From: Sporobolomyces roseus
Taxonomy: Eukaryota > Basidiomycota > Microbotryomycetes > Sporidiobolales > Sporidiobolaceae
Length of the DNA stretch: 64,000 bases
NCBI GenBank assembly: GCA_016617785.1
Contig: JADILM010000003.1
Span: 2,232,001-2,296,000, forward strand
Reading direction: 5' to 3'
Under the pieces are notes generated by a model. The model was not told the DNA's origin. It made no database searches and saw only the letters and a program-made list of their open reading frames with translations. This document shows positions 1-12,025 of the stretch, piece after piece. A program made the translations under genes and the position numbers. Every line of letters begins with the position of its first letter. Within the stretch, counting starts at the first letter, position 1.

Positions 1-440
1 AACAAATGAAATCGTGTGAGTTCAGTTCTCGCTCAGTCCTAGCCGAGCATGTTGACTAAGCGTGGGACAAGCCTACAGTCCTTCCTTTCACCTCTGGATC
101 AAGGGGATGTATCGGTAAACAATTCTCTCTCGGTTCGTCCTTCCTTTCTCTTCTATATCCGCTCTCTCGCCTGACGCTTTCTCTTCCCGCAGTCGAAGCT
201 GTCGCTCTTCTCTCCTCCGTCATCCTCAAGTACAAAGTCGAGATCGCTCCTCACAACAAAGAGGAATGGGCCTTGAAAGACAATGAATCGCTTAACGATA
301 GGCACGATCGAGTTTTGAAGGTAAGTCTTCGACCTCTCACTCCCAGTCGAATGTACCTGACGCTACGACTTATGTAGCCTGGAAACTTCTTCACTCTCGG
401 TCCTACCCACATCGACTTGCTCTTCGTTCCGAGGGAATGA
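1..440 (+). CDS. Cytochrome P450, C-terminal part (5' end outside window)
   Basis: This is the end of a heme-thiolate monooxygenase. Three exon pieces join in frame: 1-15, 79 to about 136, and 193-320, followed by 378-440 with stop TGA at 438-440. The joined reading gives PFTSGSRGCIGKQFSLVEA, the P450 heme-binding loop with the axial cysteine, followed by the last helix (VALLSSVILKYKVEI) and a short beta-rich tail ending in LLFVPRE. Introns have GTGAGT, GTTCGT and GTAAGT donors. The substrate cannot be told from the C-terminus. The gene converges on SMC4, leaving about 280 bases between the two stops. The family call is firm from the heme motif; the subfamily is unknown. Confidence 0.85.
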
Positions 441-723
441 ATAGTCAAAACGCTTTTTTCGCTTGTAGCTTGTAGCTTTCAGATCGATATCATACTCTAG
501 CTGTCGATCGTATCTCTTTTCCTCTCGTGCTATACGCAGAGCGAAGAGAAGCGAGTGAGCGCAACAACGGAAATTGCGAGAGAAAACGAAATATATAGCA
601 TCTCGAGAAAAGGAATACGGGACAATAAGAGAGTCCGATAATGGCGCGATGGAGTGAAAGACGAAGGGGGAAGGGGAAGGGGAAGGATACAGATAAGATA
701 GTATACATACCAGAGACTGAGGA

Positions 724-3700
724 TTAGACAGCGATTTCTCGTCGACTTGGAGATGGTCGGTTCTCATCCTCTTCGACTTGTAGCTCTGATAGCTCCTTGT
801 TGTCTACATACATCGAGGAGATCATCAGTCATGAACTTGCGAGCAGGAAGGAGGATCAGACGTACCGATGGCGACACTTCGAGTCTGATTCGCAACTTTG
901 TAAATACCGATGAGGCGAGCAGATAACTCGAACATGTTCTGTGAGATCCTCGATTATGTCAGACTCAGGGCCAAGAGAGTATGGCAGATGAGTGACTCAC
1001 GTTTCGAAGCGAGATGATGATGAATTGAGCGTTCTTTGTTCGATCTTTGATGTAGTTCGCAACGATGGAGACGTTTCGGAAATCGAGGGCGGCGTCAATC
1101 TCGTCCATGAAGTATAGAGGAGTAGGCTATACAATCGAGTGAGTCAGTGCGAGAGCGAATGAGAGGAAGAGTAAATGAGAGCTCACCTTGTAGACGTGAA
1201 GAGCAAAGACGAGAGCGAGAGAAGAAAGAGTCTTCTCTCCTCCTGACAAGTTTGAGATGTTCTTCCAACTCTTCTTTGGTGGCATGACTGAGAAGAGGAT
1301 ACCTTCGGAGAATGGATCGGCGGAATCATACAGTTCGAGTTCAGCGTTTCCTCCGAGCGTGATCATCTAGTGAGCGATGCAAGGTCAGTACGATCGACAA
1401 GGGCTCGAAAGCAGGGTTAGCGTACCTGATACATCTCCTTGAGCTTGTTAGAGATGATTCCAAATCCTTGCATGAACTGAACGAGTCGTTGATTCCGTAG
1501 CTCCGTCACTGAGTTCTTTGCCGCATCCCAGAGTTGAGAGACCGCTGCAAACTCTTCTGCTCGTTTCCGGAACTCTTCATTTCGACGACGGTACTCTTGA
1601 AGGACGGCGAGATCGGCAGTGTTCTTCTCGAGTCGCTCTGTGAATTCGACACTGCTCAACTGGGCTTCACGGGGAAGTTGACTGGCAACAAACTCACCTT
1701 CGAGGAAAGCGATGTCAGCTTTGAGCTTCTTACCATCAATCTCATCGATCTCTTCGGGTTCAAGCACTCGAAGCACGTCTTCAAACTTGACTCTTCTCGC
1801 TGTTCCTTCTTCACCTTCTTCATCATCGTCCTCATCTTCGAGTCTGTACGGGAGGGGAAGACTGGTGAGCTCATCGTGCACCATGAGGCAGATTCACGAA
1901 ACATACTGATCAGTTTCAGGCATTTCGAGTTCGCCTAATTTAGCAGTCCAATGGTCGAAGATTCGGTTCATCTCCTTGAGTTGCTTCTCATGATCATTAA
2001 ATGTCGCTCGAAGTTTCGCCTATGTCGAAGGGAGACAAGGAGTAAGCGAGAGCAAACGAGAGACTGAAGAGATCTGCTCACCTCGAGCTTCTTGAATTCG
2101 ATGATCGCTCCTTCTTGCTCGTCCAGCTCGCTCTTGAGGGTTTGAAGCTCCTCCCGCTTGTCAGATAACGCTTCTCGGATGCTTTCGACAGTCTCGCGAA
2201 TCGGGTCCATCTCAGCCGTGTTGGCCTCAAGTTGCTCGACGAGTTCCGCAAGTTCAGCTTGAGTCTCCTCGAGTTTCGCAGTGTTCGTTTCGAGATTCTT
2301 GAGTAGCTTGGCGAGATCCTTCTCAGCTTTGGCTTTACCGGTCTTCGCCTTGACGTATCGATCTTCGTTGTGTCGGATCTGATCTTGCAAGTCGGAAACT
2401 TTCGCTTTCTGCGATTTGAGCTTGAGACCTCCAACCTCCTCGATCTGAGCTTGCAGCTTGTTGATCCGCTCCTCGTAGCCGGAAGCTTTCGTTCGAAGCT
2501 TCTCGAGCTCTTTCTCGAAACCTTCGATAGATTTGGCGAGTTGCGAAATCCGCTTGACGTCTCCAGCATCGGGCTTGCTGTGCGATCTAGGTGTGCAAAG
2601 AGCGGTGGTCAGCTGAGAATTGCTCAGAAGGAGGGAACGGTTGGGCTCACTGAAGTTCTTCGAGCAATTCTTCCTTCTCAGCAGCATCTTTCTCGTTTGC
2701 CTCGAGATCCATCTCCATCTTCGGTATCTCTCCCTCGATAGCATTCAATCGCTTCTCCAACGCCTTGACCTCATCCTCAACCTTCTTGTGATCGTCGAGG
2801 AATGCTCGAAGCTTCGTGCTAGCTGATTCTTCGTCTTGTTCGAATCTTGCGACTTGTTCTGGTGAAAAGTCATCTGCGGCGATCTTCGAAGACATCTTGC
2901 CTCGTAGCGGTCTCGATCCTCCTACTTGAGCTGCACCAGACGCTTCGGCGATGTTTCCGTCGACAGTAACGACCCTCCATCTTCGACCATCGATTTTGCC
3001 GGACGAGACTGAATGAGCTTCGTCCCAAGTTTTCGCCACGAGAGTGTTACGAAGAGTGTGAAGAAAGACAGGAGCGTAGATGGGATCTTTGGGAGTGACG
3101 AGGTCGAAGAGTCGTCGAGTTTCGCCGGGAGTTTGGATAGGTGAAAGGTCGACTTCGCCGAATCGATCGAGAGCGAGACATTGAGCACGTCCGATGTTGT
3201 GCTTTCGAAGGTGCTCGAAGATGGCCTCGGCGGTTTCACGAGAGTCGACGACGAGGGAATCCAATACTCCGGCTCCAGCGGTGGAAATCGCGACATCGAA
3301 TTTATCGTCAATTCGTCCGAGATCTCCGAGACGACCCTTCGATTTGTACAGTGTCATCGACCGAGAATAACAGGAGAAACAGAGGAACAGAGCGTACATG
3401 GAAACCAGGGAGTCGACCTTGTTCTTTCAGCTTGAGAACTGCTGAGAGGACGTCACCGGCAGATCGACGAGCGGTTTGAGACGCCTTGGCTTCAGCAGTC
3501 TTTGATCGAGCATCTGCTACCTTCGCTCGATGTTTCGCTTCATTTGCCTTCTCCGCTTGAAGACGTTCTCGACTCGAGGCGACTTCTCCAGCCATCGCCT
3601 TGCGTTGCTTCTGGAGATCTTTGAGTTCGGCAAGCTGTTGACCGACGAGTTCATCAAGCTCATCGTGTTGATGGAGATGAGGGATTCGCTCGGACGAACC

Positions 3701-6700
3701 TTCGTTGTCCTACTCTCTTTCAATTCCTCTAATTCCGCCTCGGTTCGCTCGATATCGGCTTTGACACTCTCTCCTCGTCCCTTGAGATCGTCGAGTTGCT
3801 GTTGAGAGATCTTGATCTCGTTCTGTTTCTCCTCGATCTGTTCCTTCCAAGGTGCGAGAGCTTGTTGTTCAGTTTCGATTTGGGTCGAGAAACCTTCGAT
3901 CTTGTCTGTACGCCGAATCCCTCTCCGTAGCTCAGCTCGGCTACTCAAATGTGAAAGATAGATCCGAACGTACCTCGAAGATTGTCCATGACTTTCCCTA
4001 ACTCGGCTTGTTCCTTCTCCAATTCACCTTTCAACTTCTCCTTCTCTCCTCCAAATCGCTCAAGCGTCTCTCCATGGTTCCTCATAGCGTTCTCAGCCTC
4101 ACTCTTGCCATGTCGATCTTCAGTCATTGATTTCTCGAGCTTCTTGAGTTTCGTAGAGGCAGCTTTCCGTTGTTCAGTCAATTGAACGTCGGTCTTCTTG
4201 AGGGTCGCTAGATCCTTCTCGATTCTTGCTACTTCATCCTCGACGGTCTGTGAGAAGAATTAAACGTTAAGCCTTCGTTCCGGACGAGCTGAGAGGGAGA
4301 TCTTCGACTCACCTTGCATTCCGCTTTCTGTTGATCGAAGTAAACTTGATCTTCCGTATACTTCTCTCGATCAGCTTTCTGCTTCTCCATCTCGTCATCT
4401 AGCTCTTTCTTCGCATTAGCCTGTACGTTACAGCTTCAAATGGTCAGCAATGTCTCGAAAGCACTGATCTGAGATCGAACGTACAGCACGACTTTCAACT
4501 TCAGTCTTGTCAGCTTGAGCTTGATGCGCGTTCCTCTGATACAGTTGATTCTGGAGAGACACGAGTTCGAGCTGATCCCGAAGGTAAGAATCGGCGTCCT
4601 TCTTTCGAGACTGTTCGAGGGCACGAAGACCGAGAATCAGTTGCGCAAAGCGAATGCCGATACTTGAAAGCGGCAACGAACCTCGAGAGCACCTTTCTCT
4701 TTCTCTACGAGCTTGACTCGGTTCATCTGAGATTGACGGTCATCTCCAAGTTTCTCGACTTCGACTAAAGCTTCTTCGATTTGAGGCTTGTATCTGTTTG
4801 AGCGGGCGAGCCATGTCAGTCTCGAGAATATCAGATAGAGAGTAGTAGAGAGAGCTTGCCGAGCTGTACCAATGATGTCTTCGAGATACTCAAGTAAACC
4901 TTCGTCTTGATCATTCGAACCTTTCGGTTTCATTTGAGCGATACTCTCGACTTCACCCTGTAAGCGAATCGGGAATCCTCAATCAGCGGCGTATTTCGAT
5001 GGCACGATCGAGGGAGACAGATTGCGTACTTGTAAGATCAAGAATCGATTATGGGTCAAATCGATTCCTCTCCCCAACAACAAACTCTTGACTTCGCCAG
5101 CGGTAACGTTCTTTCCGTTGACCGTGTACTTTGTCGAGTTGTCCCTTCTGACGGTACGAGCGACGATAAGCTGAGAATTGGGAACGACTGAGAAGTTATC
5201 TTTTCCTCCAGGCTGTACGAGACAGATGAAGATCCCAGTCAGTTCGGCAGCGAGGAGACTGGCGAGGGTCCGTGTACGTACAAGATCGATGACTTCTCTG
5301 AACCACACTTCGACCGTAGCGAAATCGCAACCTCCTTTACTATAATGATCCTCCTTGGTCTTCTTCTTCCCCTTTCCTTTCCCCTTCTTCTTTCCTTTCT
5401 TCCCATACCCCACCTCTTCCTCACTACTATCACTCTCTTCCTCAACCTCCATCCCTTCAATCGGTTCAACCACTTCTCCTTCGTTCGTCGCAACTGGTCC
5501 CGAGTTGTGAATCAATTCAGAGAATTTCCCTTGACGCATCTTTGAAGCCCTGAATCCGAATACGAAGAGTAATGCATCGATCGTATTGGATTTTCCAGAT
5601 CCATTAGGTCCAACAATCGATGAGAAGGACTGTACACCCCCGTTCCGTCAACGCGAGCTCGTTCGGGAAGAAGAGAGAAGGAGAACGTACTTTGTGGAAA
5701 GGACCGATCACTCCTCTACCTTTATAACTCTTGAAGTTCTCTAATACCAATTGATGAATCACTAACCTAGGTTTCCCTTCCAACTCTTTCTCCCTCGCAG
5801 CCGCGATCGAAGCGTGGTCGATCGCTGCTTGACGTGCGATTGCGGCGAGGGCGGAAGCGGTAAGTGCAGTAGGAGGAGAAGGTTTGTGTTCTGTTGGAGT
5901 AGGTTGTCGGGATCGAGGCGAGGGAGGAATGGATTGAGGTTGAGGTTGAGCAGCGGCAGGAGGAGCGATTTCAACCTTTTCTTCGTCTTGTGAAATTTCT
6001 CCTTCTTCATCGACGACTTGAGGGGGAGCTTCGACTTCTGGTGTTGCTTCGACCGAACCTTGCATCTCTTCATCGTCGTCCGAATCGATCACTCGTCGTT
6101 TCTTTTGAGGAGTCTGTTTCTTTGACGAAGAACGTTTCTTTGGAGTCGTTTGTTCTGGTTGCTCCTCCTCCTCCTCCTCCGATGGAGCTTCTTCACCTTC
6201 CTCCTCCTCCTCCTCCTCGAGATCGGGTTCAGGAGTAGGTAATACGATCGATACCCTTTTCGATTTCCCTTTCTTGACTGGCTTGACCTCTTCTTCCTCA
6301 ACTTCTGATTTCTCTTCACTCTCTTCCTCCTCACTAGCTTCCTCCTCTTCCCCTTCTACATCGCCTTCTTCCTGAGGAGCAGGAGTCATTTCAGGCGAAG
6401 GAGGTAAAACGACTTTCTTCCCTCTAGTCGATTTCGTCACTACCTCCGAAGCCGTCGAGTTCCGTGTAGATTTGGCACGACTAGCTCTCGCACGAGACTT
6501 GACGACCTCCTCCTCCTCCTCTTGAGATTCTTGCTCAGATTCCTCCTCCTCTTGAACGACTGTCGGAGCCTTTGAACTACCTCGCGTACTTCTCGCTCCA
6601 TTCGATCTTGAAGAAGTAGTTGAAGCCCTACTAGTCGGTTCAGCGACTACTTTCCTTGTTGCAGTGGAAGTAGATCTCCTTTTAGGTTGAACTATTTCCT

Positions 6701-6947
6701 CCTCACTTTCCTCTTCCTCGCTCTCACTATCCTCCTCCTCTGGTTCACTAGATTCTTCTTTGACTACTCTCCTGCCCCTAGTGGATCTGGTAGAGGTGCT
6801 TGCGGTGGAAGAAGTGGATGAAATTGGTTTGTTTGTTTTCGAAGTTGAACGACTAGATGAGGAGGGTTTGAGGGTGTTTGGAGAGAGGGATTCGAGTGGT
6901 GGAGATTGTGGTGCGGTTGATGGTGGTCGGGTACGGCGGGGAGGCAT
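724..6947 (-). CDS. SMC4: Condensin subunit SMC4 (Cut3-type SMC ATPase)
   Basis: This is one of the two ATPase arms of condensin, which compacts mitotic chromosomes. It is read on the minus strand from ATG 6945-6947 through many short introns to stop 724-726. Order seen: an acidic, Ser/Glu-rich N-terminal extension of roughly 400 residues; KSYKGRGVIGPFHK at about 5700; Walker A GPNGSGKS at about 5600; long coiled-coil segments on both sides of a hinge at about 2880-3420; the ABC signature NLSGGEKTLSSLAL at about 1210-1260; and Walker B/D-loop YFMDEIDAALDF at about 1090-1120. The C-terminus is MFELSARLIGIYKVANQTRSVAI plus a short tail, read through an intron at about 812-865. KSYKG...GPFHK and the IHNS segment identify SMC4 rather than SMC2. 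An acidic and Lys/Gly-rich insertion follows IHNS (see findings). Exact exon borders inside the coils were not all resolved. Confidence 0.95.
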
Positions 6948-7621
6948 CGCTGAGGGAGTGGGAAGAGAACAAGCTACGCGACTCTGAGATTTGGATGTTA
7001 CGAGGCTTTTCGAAACTTCTAACTCTCGCTAGGAGGACTCTTTGTACTTGAATGGAGTGTACGATATTATCATAAAATCGTCAAAATTGGCCAGAAAGCG
7101 TTCTGTGAGAGTCGAAACCCCCGCTCTCTGTTGAAAAGCGAGCGAGCTCTCTCTTCTGCTTCCACTCACTTCACTCAGTACGACCGCAAATTCAGATCGA
7201 CCCATAAGAGTCAGGAGGAGCGGCGACCGTCCTCTCTGCGTGTCAGCTTCTTCGCACGCTCCCCCCTCTTCATCAATTCTTTCCCTTCTCCTCCTCTCGA
7301 AACACGGCATCAAACAAACCCATCACCTTCCTCATAACATCGAGAGATAGCATCTGGATCAGAGAACACTTCGAGCTGGACTTGAACGCGTTACAACTGC
7401 TCATTCGGAGGTGTCATCTCAGGAAGTAAAAGGTAAGTCCCCTCTTTATTCACTCGCTCGTCTATCCCGATAGCATACGTTAACGCGCAGTGTGCGAGAA
7501 TAGACTGTCACTTCGCCAACACTCATAACTACGACTCTCCACCCGCACTATTCCTTCCGACTCTTCTCGTTCTCAGCGCCTCTCGCTCTCCCTCTTACCC
7601 CTCCCTTCCCACCGCACGACA
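6948..7621. promoter_or_regulatory. Divergent intergenic region between SMC4 and BFA1/BYR4
   Basis: Shared upstream region of two cell-cycle genes transcribed apart. It is pyrimidine-rich on the plus strand toward the Bfa1/Byr4 start. A good donor (GGTAAGTCC) near 7431 suggests an intron in the plus-strand 5' leader. No gene seen inside. Confidence 0.5.
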
Positions 7622-10600
7622 ATGGCAGAAGATTTCGAATCATGGGATTCTGACCCAGACTTCCTGATTCCCTCTTCCGGTCTCTCCCTCCCACTCTCCG
7701 CCTCAAATTCCCCTTCTTCTCATTCTTCTCCCCTTCCCTCACAAGAGGACTCTACCGATTTCTTCTCCCTACTCGACTCGAAACTACACGAACCCGACGC
7801 TGAGGGAAGGGATAGGAAAGAAGATAGTTTGGATAGTTTGAGGAGTACAACGAGTACTGAATCGACCGTTTCGACTACTGCAACCATCAAGGGATTAATG
7901 GAAGGTCTTTCACTCGACCACGAGGATGGGGAAGCTACGTTCTCATTCGAACCTGAAGTGAGAGACGAGCAAGTGGTGGAGAAACCTAAATCTAAAATGC
8001 AGACTCTGAGGCTAGGATCGGATCTCTCGAAATTACTCGCTACGACGGTTGCGGGGAGTGGGAGAGGGAAAGTGATGCATCTGGGAAGCACGCCATTTGG
8101 GAAAGCGGTGGATGTTGGGGAAGGGGATTGGGATCAAGATTTAGAATTTGATGAACCTGAGGGAGAGGGGGATAAGCTTGGATCGAGAGGAGGGGAGGAG
8201 GAAGAGAGGAGGAGGATCATGAAGAAGGCGAGTTGGACAAGTCATATCTCGCTTGATGATGAATTCGAGGAGACACCTCAATTATCGCTCAAAGACAACG
8301 AGGAGAAACCCGCTCTCAAGCAAAAGATCTCGATCGATTCGTTCAAGGATGATCCGGAGAGTGAAGAGATCTCGGACTTGGATTTCGACCTACCCTCAAC
8401 TCAAGCAACTTTCGAAATCTCCCCTTCTCTTTCCCTCAATCGTCCAAGCATGTCTTCACTTCGTTCTCACACCACTTCCGATTCTCAACATCCTCCGAGA
8501 GAATCCTCAACCGATTCCATTTCCTCCGTCAAAACCACTACTCTCTCCTCTATCCGCGCTCCTCCTCCCCTCTCTCTCGCAACCGCTCCTTCTCGACTCT
8601 CAGTAATCTCGGTGAATTCGACCTCAGCTTCCGCAACTACCGACGACGACGATTCAGATGCCGAATTCTTCCAAGATCTCGAGTTACCTTCCTACTTTCT
8701 CGGAGGGAGTTCAAACGAATCCAATTCGAGTCCGAACGATCGAAGGAGAGGAGGAGGAGCGACTACTCCACCAACGAGTGAAGGGGAGATGGATGCTTTC
8801 TTTTCGGAGAACTCTCCTTCCCCAAAGAAAGAGGAGGGAAAGATCGATCTTCAGAGCCTGCTGAAAAGGAAATTGGAGTTGAGGGGTGGGAGGGGTTTAT
8901 TGTTTGGAGGAGTGAATTCGACTAGTCCCACGAAGGAGCAGTTGGAGGGATTGGAGAAACATAGGGAGAGGGATGAGGAGGAACAGGAAGCGGGGAAAGA
9001 ATTATCGTTGTCTCAATCGAGGGAGAAAGAGAAAGAGGAGGTCGAGGAGAGCTGGAATGCGGAGGAAATGAGGGAGAGGATGAGAACTATCTCTGGAGCT
9101 AGAGCTAAGGAGGCGCAAATGGCGAGAAACTCGAGAAGTGGACTTGCTGGGAGAGCGAACGGAGGAATGAGGAGAACGGTTTCGATGGGTGGAGGGAAAT
9201 TACCGATTCTTCCGACTGGTGCGAACAAGCGACCTTCGATCGTCAAGAGGAGCGATACAACTCCGGAAATTACGAGAGGAGTAGGAGCGACTCGAACTGG
9301 CTTGAGCCGAAGTGGATCAAGCGCTGGTGTCACTCAGCTATCTTCTTCCTCGTCAAGATCTTCACTACCTCAACTCGCTCGACCCACTTCAGCTCAGTCT
9401 TCTGATTCGACGTCAACCACAGGCTCTCACTCGACGAGGAAAGGACCCCCTCCCGCTCCGAGTACAGCAAGTCGAGATCGAGTACGAATGAGAACGATCA
9501 GTCTCCGAACTGTCGGTTCAACTTCGGATCTTCGCAACGCACCAACTTCCTCGAACTTGATTAGGAGACCCAGTCGCCTCAACTTAGATCAAACGAGTGA
9601 CAATCGAAGCTTGAGTCCAGTCCCGGTTACTCCCGTTCAAACTCCCTCGCATCCCCCTCGAGCTGCATCTTCTCCCGGACCTACTCCTTCTCTTCGTCCC
9701 AAGCGTAGTCAGCAACACCTGCGCCCGTCTCTCGCTCCATCAGGCACCCGGACAATCGAACGCAAGCGTTCTCTTCAAAACCTTTCTTCGACCGATCAGC
9801 AAGTTCCTCCTTCTTCCGCCTCTCGCCCAACATCTCGTCAGAATTCTCTTCGCTCCCCTTCTCCAGCCCATTTGCACCATACTCCTTCGAATCGACCTTC
9901 TTTCGCAGCCCCAACCGCTTCCTCGGCTTCTCGAGTTCGAGAGCGAGTCAACTCGAACCCTCACCCTTTACACCCATCTATCGTTCCCGCTTCTCCCAAT
10001 CACTCCATCTCATCCACTCGCTCGTCTTCAACTATCGCCAGACTCCTCCAGCCGACTCTTTCCTCCGCTTCGAAAACTCGTTCATCGACTAAACCGACAC
10101 CCACCAAGTCCCATCCTCCCCTCTCAGGCGTTGGAATTCCTTCTCAGTCCCTCACTCTCGCTCGACCTGCTAGCTCGAATAAGAAGAGACCTCAAGATGA
10201 TGCGTACGGTGACGGGACTGAGTTGGATGGGTTCGATGATCTGCCTGTCTCGAAGGAGCGCGAAAAAGCATTGATCGTTACTACGAAGGGAAGGAGCGCG
10301 AGTAGAGCTAGCACAGTCGAATCGAAGAAGAGTGGTGCGGGTAGCGTTGGCAGTAGTCTCGCTCGAGAAGGGAAAGGAGTTGGAAAAGTGGTCAAGTCGT
10401 TACTGCCTACTATGGGCAGGGGATTGATGGGTAAGAAGGAAGGCGACAAAGCGAAGGAGAAGGAGAAGGAGAAAGGGAAGAAGAAGAGAAGGGAACCTCA
10501 TTTGATTCGACATCTCGGAGGTGCTCAAGGTGTTCCCAAAGGTGAGCATCCACTCTAACCAGGATTGTACGAGATCTAGTACTGACTCTTTGATGCAGTT

Positions 10601-11309
10601 CACGGCGAGATGACATATAATCCGACCTTGCAACGATGGGAAGGAAACGAATCGATCCTACGAGAATTCGATAAAGTTCTTTCCACCTCGACTCGACCCG
10701 CTCTCATCTCTCCCTTCTCCTCGACTCTCGGATCTCCTGCACGATCTGGCTTCTCTTCACCTACGCTTCTCCCAACCGATTCTATCACTTCTCACCTCGA
10801 CCCTACTCCTATCGCTCAACATTCCAAATCGCAATCCGCTTCGAGAGGAGGCGTCAAGGTCGTAGGAGATATGGTGTTCGATCCTGCTACATGTTCTTGG
10901 CACGCACTCTCCGGTCCAGACGCAGAAGACGAGTTGGATCTCGATTGGGGCGAAGTTGCGGACGATGAAGAAGGAGGAGAAGGGGATGGATGGGAGAAGG
11001 GAGAGCATGAGAGGATGTTGAAGAATAGAGCTAGCTTCGTGCTTTCTGAGGGGGAAGAGGGAAGTAGTGAGGAAGAGGGGAAGAAGGGGAAAATGACGAA
11101 GAGAGGGATTTGGAGGGAGAGCAAGAGAGCTGAGGAAAGATGTAAGCAGGAGATGAAGAGTTGGATCGTCAGAGAAGAGGAGGGGGAGAAGGAAGGTAGA
11201 TCGTGGTTGTACGAGTTGAGAGCTGTACGTGCATTCTTGCTTGAATCTCTCTTTAACGCTGCTGATCCCTCTCTCGACTTGTCCGCAGCTTATAATGGAC
11301 TCTCAATAG
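7622..11309 (+). CDS. BYR4: Bfa1/Byr4-type subunit of the two-component GAP of the mitotic exit/septation network
   Basis: Scaffold half of the Bub2-Bfa1 (Cdc16-Byr4) GTPase-activating complex, which holds the Tem1/Spg1 GTPase inactive at the spindle pole body. Exons 7622-10541, 10599-11224 and 11289-11309 join in frame (1,188 residues). The N-terminus EDFESWDSDPDF carries the acidic ESWD motif of the family. A long Ser/Pro/Arg-rich disordered middle follows. The conserved C-terminal block is HLGGAQGVPK, then (across intron 1) VHGEMTYNPTLQRWEGNE, then GDMVFDPATCSWHAL, ending WLYELRALIMDSQ. The last exon is only 21 bases. These C-terminal motifs are diagnostic. The open frame past 11224 is intron read-through. 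Confidence 0.9.
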
Positions 11310-12025
11310 CCACTGGTCTCGTGTTCGCTTGGGTTTGTTTCTCGGTATCCTTCGCTCTGTCCTTCGTTGTTTCTACACTTTTTCGCAATTTTCGTTCCGC
11401 AAGTTTCCTTCGTTTAGATTTTTTACCCTATTTCGTTATTACCCTTTTCTGTGCCGTTCCTCTCGCAATCAAGATACCCTTTTAGTGCTCCTCTGAGCGC
11501 GAGTCGAGAGTGACTTTGCGATGAGAACGCTCTTCTTCCTCTACCAGAACCATCGACCTCGCTCCCTCGCATCATCGGCTCTGCCAGCCTTACTTCGACT
11601 GCTCAGCAACACGCCGGTAGGCAATCTGCGTTCTCTCGACGCCTCGCTCTTCTTCCCTTCACTGTCATCAAGTTCAATCCCCTCCTCTCTCCACAAAGCC
11701 CGCTCTATCTATCCCTGATCTTCTGGACCTGCTCATTATCATCGAAGATGCCTCTGTGAGCTAGCTGAGCGCTCAGCTGCTCGTCCTTCAAGAGTAGGCT
11801 TCTCCCTCTCTTCGACCTCCGACTTCGGCCCTTTCCGCCCGCTCCATAAGTGCTATCGACCATCTCTATACAAAGTGTAGCTCTGAGGAAACGAGTGAAA
11901 TGGGACTCACTTTTTTCCCACTTTTGGCTCCGAGGAGTATCGGAAACTCCGAAAAGAGTGGCCTCTCCTTTTTTCCCTCCTTTCTCTCTTTCTCCTCTTA
12001 CCATCTACTTCAACCACACGAGACG
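11310..12025. other. Intergenic region, BYR4 3' side and promoter of the syntaxin-like gene
   Basis: About 0.7 kb without a convincing gene. It contains a perfect 16-base palindrome AGCTGAGCGCTCAGCT at 11763-11778 and a T/C-rich stretch at 11918-12010 just before the next start codon. Short open frames here lack coding character. Confidence 0.5.

Noticed and set aside
363..767. Minus-strand open frames downstream of the SMC4 stop
   Set aside because: They overlap the last SMC4 exon in another frame and the convergent P450 3' end; no motif, no conserved composition.
5990..6987. Several plus-strand open frames over the SMC4 N-terminal extension
   Set aside because: They are complements of the acidic, repetitive Glu/Ser coding sequence and have no start context or motifs.
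10610..11485. Open frame extending BYR4 beyond 11224 into a hydrophobic stretch
   Set aside because: A good intron (11225-11288) leads to the family's short LIMDS-type ending; the hydrophobic part is an intron and 3' flank read-through.
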